A stretch of DNA of 64,000 nt from positions 663,722 to 727,721 of the forward strand of contig NZ_LMFI01000010.1 of NCBI RefSeq assembly GCF_001426745.1. Direction: 5' to 3'. Origin of the DNA: Nocardioides sp. Root140 (GTDB lineage: Bacteria > Actinomycetota > Actinomycetes > Propionibacteriales > Nocardioidaceae). The position numbers were made by a program, and so were the translations under genes. The notes under the pieces are model-generated. The model did no database searches, had not been told where the DNA came from, and worked only from the letters and a program-made list of their open reading frames with translations. Within the stretch, counting starts at the first letter, position 1. Each line of letters begins with the position of its first letter. Positions 60,105-64,000 of the stretch are shown in pieces.

Positions 60105-61031
60105 ATGAACGAAAACGTGGTGGAGACACACGGGTTGACCAAGAAGTACGGCGACCGCCTGGCCGTCGACGGGGTCGACATGACCGTGAAGACAGGCGAG
60201 GTCTACGGCTTCCTCGGGCCCAACGGTGCGGGCAAGACGACGACCTTGCGCATGATGCTCGGCCTGATCCGGCCCACGGCCGGCTCGGCGAGTGTCCTGG
60301 GGCAGCCCGCCGGGCGTCCCGACGTGACCGCACGCATCGGCGCGCTGATCGAGGGGCCGGGCTTCTACCCCTACCTCTCCGGGCTCGACAACCTCCGGGT
60401 GATGGCCCGCTACCGCGGTCTTCCGGAGTCGGCGGCCGCCGCGGCCCTGGTCCGAGTCGACCTGGCCGACCGGGGTAGCGACAAGTTCAAGTCCTACTCC
60501 CTCGGCATGAAGCAGCGCCTCGGCGTTGCCTCGGCACTGATGGGCGACCCCGAGCTGATCATGCTCGACGAGCCGACCAACGGGCTCGACCCTGCGGGCA
60601 TGGCCGACATGCGGTCGTTGATCGTCGAGCTGGCCCGCGGCGGGCAGACCGTGCTGCTCTCCAGCCACCTGCTGGACGAGGTGCAGGAGATCTGCGACCG
60701 GGTCGGCGTGATCAACAAGGGCCGGCTGCTGCGGGAGTCGACCGTGGCCGACCTGCGCGGCGGCGCCTCGCTCGTCGTACGCGGGTTCCCCGTCGACGCC
60801 ACGCTCGCGGTGGCGATGGAGGTCGCCGGCGAGGACGCCGTCCACCTCGACGGGGAGGACGTGCTGCTCGACGTCGCACCCGATCGGGCCCCTGGCCTCA
60901 CCCGGGCACTCGTGTCGCGCGGGGTCGACGTACACCGGATCGGGTCCACCGAACGGACCCTCGAGTCGGTCTTCTTCGAGATGACGGCCGACTCGCAACC
61001 CGACGAGAACAACATGGAGGCAGTGTCATGA
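60105..61031 (+). CDS. ABC transporter ATPase, BcrA/antibiotic-efflux type
   Basis: 308 residues. NBD of the BcrA/DrrA class: Walker A GFLGPNGAGKTT near residue 38, signature SYSLGMKQRLGVASAL near 130, Walker B LIMLDEPTNGLDPAG near 153. A C-terminal extension typical of ABC-2 exporters (about 225-300) is present. It drives export or relocation of a lipid-like antibiotic or envelope component through the permease encoded next. Its stop overlaps the permease ATG (ATGA). Regulated promoter with the 16-bp dyad. Confidence 0.92.
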   Translation: MNENVVETHGLTKKYGDRLAVDGVDMTVKTGEVYGFLGPNGAGKTTTLRMMLGLIRPTAGSASVLGQPAGRPDVTARIGALIEGPGFYPYLSGLDNLRVMARYRGLPESAAAAALVRVDLADRGSDKFKSYSLGMKQRLGVASALMGDPELIMLDEPTNGLDPAGMADMRSLIVELARGGQTVLLSSHLLDEVQEICDRVGVINKGRLLRESTVADLRGGASLVVRGFPVDATLAVAMEVAGEDAVHLDGEDVLLDVAPDRAPGLTRALVSRGVDVHRIGSTERTLESVFFEMTADSQPDENNMEAVS

Positions 61032-61882
61032 ACGCCCTGATCGCAAGCACCCGCGCAGAGGTCCTGCGCCTGCGGAAGTGGCCGGCGGTGTGGGTCACCA
61101 TCGGCGCCTGGATGGCGCTGAGCCTGATGTTCGGCTACCTGTTCAACTACCTGTCCTACACGAGCGGGGACAGCAGCTTCAGCAACGAGGGTACGACGAA
61201 GGCGGCCCTGCTCGCGGAGATGATGCCGGCCAACGTGCCCGACGTCTTCGTGCAGGGAATGCCGATGTTCGGCGGGGCGCTGATGATGGTGCTCGGCGCG
61301 ATCGTGGCCGGCAACGGCTACGGCTGGGGCACGTGGAAGACGGTCTTCACCCAGGGCCCGTCACGCACCTCGGTGATCGCCGGGTCGCTGGTCTCGGTGA
61401 CCGTCGCCGTGCTCGGCGTGATGGTCGCGTCCCTGCTCCTCGACCTCGGCTGCTCACTGGTGATCGCCGGCACCGAGGGCCAGTCGGTCGTGTGGCCCTC
61501 CCTCGGCGCCATGGCGGAGTCCTTCGGGGCCGGGTTCCTGGTCCTCGAGATGTGGGCGCTGGCGGGCTTCGTGCTCGGCACCGTGGCTCGCGGACCGGCG
61601 CTGTCGGTCGGCCTGGGCCTGGTCTGGGCGCTGGTCATCGAGAACCTGCTGCGCGGCGTCGGGCAGCTGCTCTCACCGGTCGACGCGTTCACCCAGGTGC
61701 TGCCCGGCACCGCGGCGGGCTCCCTGATCGGTTCGATCGTGGGCGTCGAGCGCGGAGGCGACGGCACGCCGGGTGTGCTGGACGTGCTCTCCGGGACGCA
61801 GGCGACATGGACCGTGCTGGCCTACGTGGTGGTGCTGCCGGCGATCGCCCTGTGGCTGGTACGGCGACGCGACGTCGTCTGA
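61028..61882 (+). CDS. ABC-2-type permease
   Basis: 284 residues. Six membrane helices can be placed (for example about 20-40, 75-95, 115-140, 165-190, 195-215, 255-278) with no extracellular domain. It has an ABC-2 topology like BcrB, with a C-terminal KDEL-less charged tail (LVRRRDVV). It forms the channel partner of the upstream ATPase. The operon appears to end here, followed by a 15-bp direct repeat and a hairpin. Substrate unknown; bacitracin-like peptide or lipid export is possible. Confidence 0.85.
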   Translation: MNALIASTRAEVLRLRKWPAVWVTIGAWMALSLMFGYLFNYLSYTSGDSSFSNEGTTKAALLAEMMPANVPDVFVQGMPMFGGALMMVLGAIVAGNGYGWGTWKTVFTQGPSRTSVIAGSLVSVTVAVLGVMVASLLLDLGCSLVIAGTEGQSVVWPSLGAMAESFGAGFLVLEMWALAGFVLGTVARGPALSVGLGLVWALVIENLLRGVGQLLSPVDAFTQVLPGTAAGSLIGSIVGVERGGDGTPGVLDVLSGTQATWTVLAYVVVLPAIALWLVRRRDVV

Positions 61883-61944
61883 GCCGCGGGAGCGAGGAAC
61901 GAGCGGGTCGCGGTGAAGCGACAATCCAACACGTCGTCTGAGCC
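61871..61944. repeat. 15-bp direct repeat flanking a 44-bp insert
   Basis: ACGTCGTCTGAGCCG occurs at 61871-61885 (within the permease 3' end) and again at 61930-61944. The 44 bp between them look like an inserted unit with a duplicated target. It resembles intergenic GAGGAACGAGC-type repeats, but only by eye. Confidence 0.5.
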
Positions 61945-61957
61945 GTTGACGAGGAGG

Positions 61958-61974
61958 GGCCCGGCCTCCGGGCC
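61958..61974. terminator. Hairpin after permease operon
   Basis: GGCCCGG-CCT-CCGGGCC, a 7-bp GC stem 75 bp after the permease stop. It likely ends the exporter transcript; it is followed by ACTTCTTGG. Confidence 0.5.
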
Positions 61975-62006
61975 ACTTCTTGGCGTCCTCCGGCAGACTC
62001 ACCGAC

Positions 62007-62600
62007 ATGCGTGCCCTCACCTACTTCATCGCCACGACCCTCGACGGTCACATCGCCGGACCCGACCGAGGTGACCCGACCGGCCCCGACGGCTGGTGGC
62101 CGATGGCCGAGGACTACGTCGCCCATCTGGTGGCGCACTATCCGGAGGCGTTGCCCGGCCCCGCCCGTTCCGCGCTCGGCATCACCGAGGAGGGCACTCT
62201 CTTCGACACGGTGGTGAGCGGTCGCCGTACCTATCAAATCGGCCTGGACGCCGGGCTCACCAATGCCTACCCGCACCTCTCGCAGGTGGTCTTCTCCCGG
62301 TCCCTCCCGCCCAGCACGGATCCGGGCGTCGAGGTCGTCGACAGCGACCCCGTCGAGGCGGTGCGGGCGTTGAAGCAACGCGACGGCAAGGGCATCTGGC
62401 TGGTCGGCGGCGGCGACCTCGCCGGCGCACTGCACGACGAGATCGACGTCCTGGTCCTCAAGGTCAGCCCGATGACGCTCGGGTCGGGCGTCGCGCTCTT
62501 CGGGGAGTCGTCCTTCGCCCCCCGCCTGTGGTCGCTGCGCGAGAGCGTCGTGCTCGACAGTGGGGCGTTGTTCCTGACCTACGACCGGGTGCGCGACTGA
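62007..62600 (+). CDS. Dihydrofolate-reductase-family (RibD C-terminal-like) protein
   Basis: 197 residues from ATG 62007. The RibD_C/DHFR-like fold shows LTYFIATTLDGHIAGP at the start, DTVVSGRRTYQIG near residue 70, and IWLVGGGDLAGAL near 130 with the nucleotide-binding glycines. It is too divergent for a true folate reductase; members reduce varied substrates with NADPH. It converges with the GNAT gene by a 22-bp overlap at the 3' end. Monocistronic. Confidence 0.88.
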   Translation: MRALTYFIATTLDGHIAGPDRGDPTGPDGWWPMAEDYVAHLVAHYPEALPGPARSALGITEEGTLFDTVVSGRRTYQIGLDAGLTNAYPHLSQVVFSRSLPPSTDPGVEVVDSDPVEAVRALKQRDGKGIWLVGGGDLAGALHDEIDVLVLKVSPMTLGSGVALFGESSFAPRLWSLRESVVLDSGALFLTYDRVRD

Positions 62601-63088
62601 CCGAGCGCCTTGGCGAGGCAGCGGGAGATCGGCTCGTCCTTGTAGTAGCCGAAACCGTCGATGGGCGTGTAGCCCGAGGTCTCGTACAACGCGATGGCCT
62701 CGGGCTGACGCTCACCGGTCTCCAGGATCAGCACCTCGGCCCCGGCCTGCGCCGCCGTGGTCTCCAGATGGGCCAGCATCACCCGCGCCAGGCCGCGATG
62801 GCGAGCCCGCGGCACGACGTACATCCGCTTGATCTCGGCGGTGGTGCGCGACCCGAGCGCGAGTACGTCGTCCCGCCTGCGCCACGCACCCGAGGCCACC
62901 GGCTCGTCGTCCACGTAGCCCACGAAGAAGCTGCCGCCCGGCGGTTCGAACATGGCGGGGTCGAGTGGGGTGTCGTCGCGGCCGCCGTACCTCTCGACGT
63001 ACTCGAGCTGCACGTCCTCGATCAGCCGCAGGGCGTCGCTGTGGCCGAAGCCGACCCGTGCGATGCGCAGGTCAGCGGATGCCGTCAC
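62579..63088 (-). CDS. GNAT-family N-acetyltransferase
   Basis: 169 residues from GTG 63088. The GNAT core has EIKRMYVVPRARHRGLARVML near residue 92, the acetyl-CoA-binding R/Q-x-x-G-x-G/A region, and ILETGERQPEAIALYETSGY near 125. Substrate unknown. The 3' end overlaps the DHFR-like gene convergently by 22 bp. The start is divergent from serC across about 106 bp. Confidence 0.88.
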   Translation of the reverse strand: MTASADLRIARVGFGHSDALRLIEDVQLEYVERYGGRDDTPLDPAMFEPPGGSFFVGYVDDEPVASGAWRRRDDVLALGSRTTAEIKRMYVVPRARHRGLARVMLAHLETTAAQAGAEVLILETGERQPEAIALYETSGYTPIDGFGYYKDEPISRCLAKALGQSRTRS

Positions 63089-63182
63089 CGTGTGGACTCC
63101 ATTCGTCAGTGGCTTGAGCCGGATGACACAATAGGGCTTCGCTGACAGCGTGGTCAGGTAACTCACCCCTGAACGAAGATGA

Positions 63183-64000
<818 letters not shown>

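Noticed and set aside
58574..60478. 634-codon plus-strand frame antisense to the AfsR-like gene
   Set aside because: Antisense shadow. It reads through the real ABC ATPase start region in the wrong frame and shows no domain.

Overview
The window is about 64 kb of dense, very GC-rich DNA of about 70% by eye, with GTG and TTG starts, many ATGA-type overlaps and few gaps. The gene content suggests an actinobacterium close to Nocardioides/Nocardioidaceae: a DUF222/HNH protein, a homodimeric AceE, an IdeR/DtxR regulator, a GlpR/SepX-like division protein beside moeA, an AfsR-type regulator, LCP and FmdB proteins, and a Nocardioides-style interspersed palindrome. This assignment is inference. No rRNA, CRISPR array, complete prophage or intact insertion sequence was seen. 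Two tRNAs are present, Ala(CGC) and Arg(CCT).

Layout. 0-2.4 kb: a DUF222/HNH protein with an abnormal C terminus, a repeat-rich gap and a membrane protein. 2.4-6.4 kb: a trans-sulfuration-type PLP enzyme divergent from an Lrp regulator, then an SNF2 helicase. 6.7-16 kb: an aromatic-ring flavin monooxygenase, peptide release factor 3, a CHAD protein, a LysR regulator and the E1 and E2 subunits of pyruvate dehydrogenase; no E3 gene is in the window. 16-21.3 kb: a six-gene, mostly overlapping minus-strand operon (small protein, FHA protein, NAD(P)-binding SDR, CPBP protease-like protein, region-2-only sigma-like protein, photolyase). It diverges from a MerR-DICT regulator across a perfect 19-bp dyad. 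21.3-26.4 kb: a second catabolic-looking cluster with two cysteine hydrolases, an NTF2-like protein, a KstD-like flavoprotein, a GNAT and a GlxA-type AraC regulator.

26.6-31.7 kb: a co-oriented housekeeping run of UGPase, moeA, moaC, mog, a RimJ-like GNAT and glpR/sepX. 31.8-41.9 kb: 5-formyl-THF cyclo-ligase, a penicillin-acylase-family enzyme, FmdB, a SAF/CpaB-like protein, MscL, an LCP cell-wall ligase, tRNA-Arg, an aromatic-acid MFS transporter, a lipoprotein and a trans-acting enoyl-reductase-like protein. 41.9-46.3 kb: DUF2277, a sirtuin, IdeR, a thioesterase-like protein and a GH13 glucosidase. 46.3-47.7 kb: a structured RNA/leader-peptide candidate and an AbiEi/DUF559 gene bracketed by four copies of one dyad. 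47.8-54.4 kb: a heterodimeric ABC exporter with its TetR regulator, pdxH, citrate synthase and a bL12-C-like protein.

54.5-62 kb: a probable self-contained signalling module. A NarL-type two-component system, an AfsR-like STAND regulator and a BcrA-type ABC exporter are linked by two identical dyads (TACGC-N6-GCGTA). Each dyad lies exactly 58 nt from the start codon it faces. The window closes with a DHFR-like reductase, a GNAT and the 5' part of serC.

The best leads are (i) the paired dyads of the two-component/ABC module, (ii) the MerR-DICT photolyase operon, (iii) a 26-bp motif shared by two catabolic promoters 15 kb apart, (iv) the RNA with a near-complete anti-16S Shine-Dalgarno at about 46.3 kb, and (v) the dyad pairs around the DUF559 gene. 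Functional statements come from reading the proteins by eye; no database search was run.
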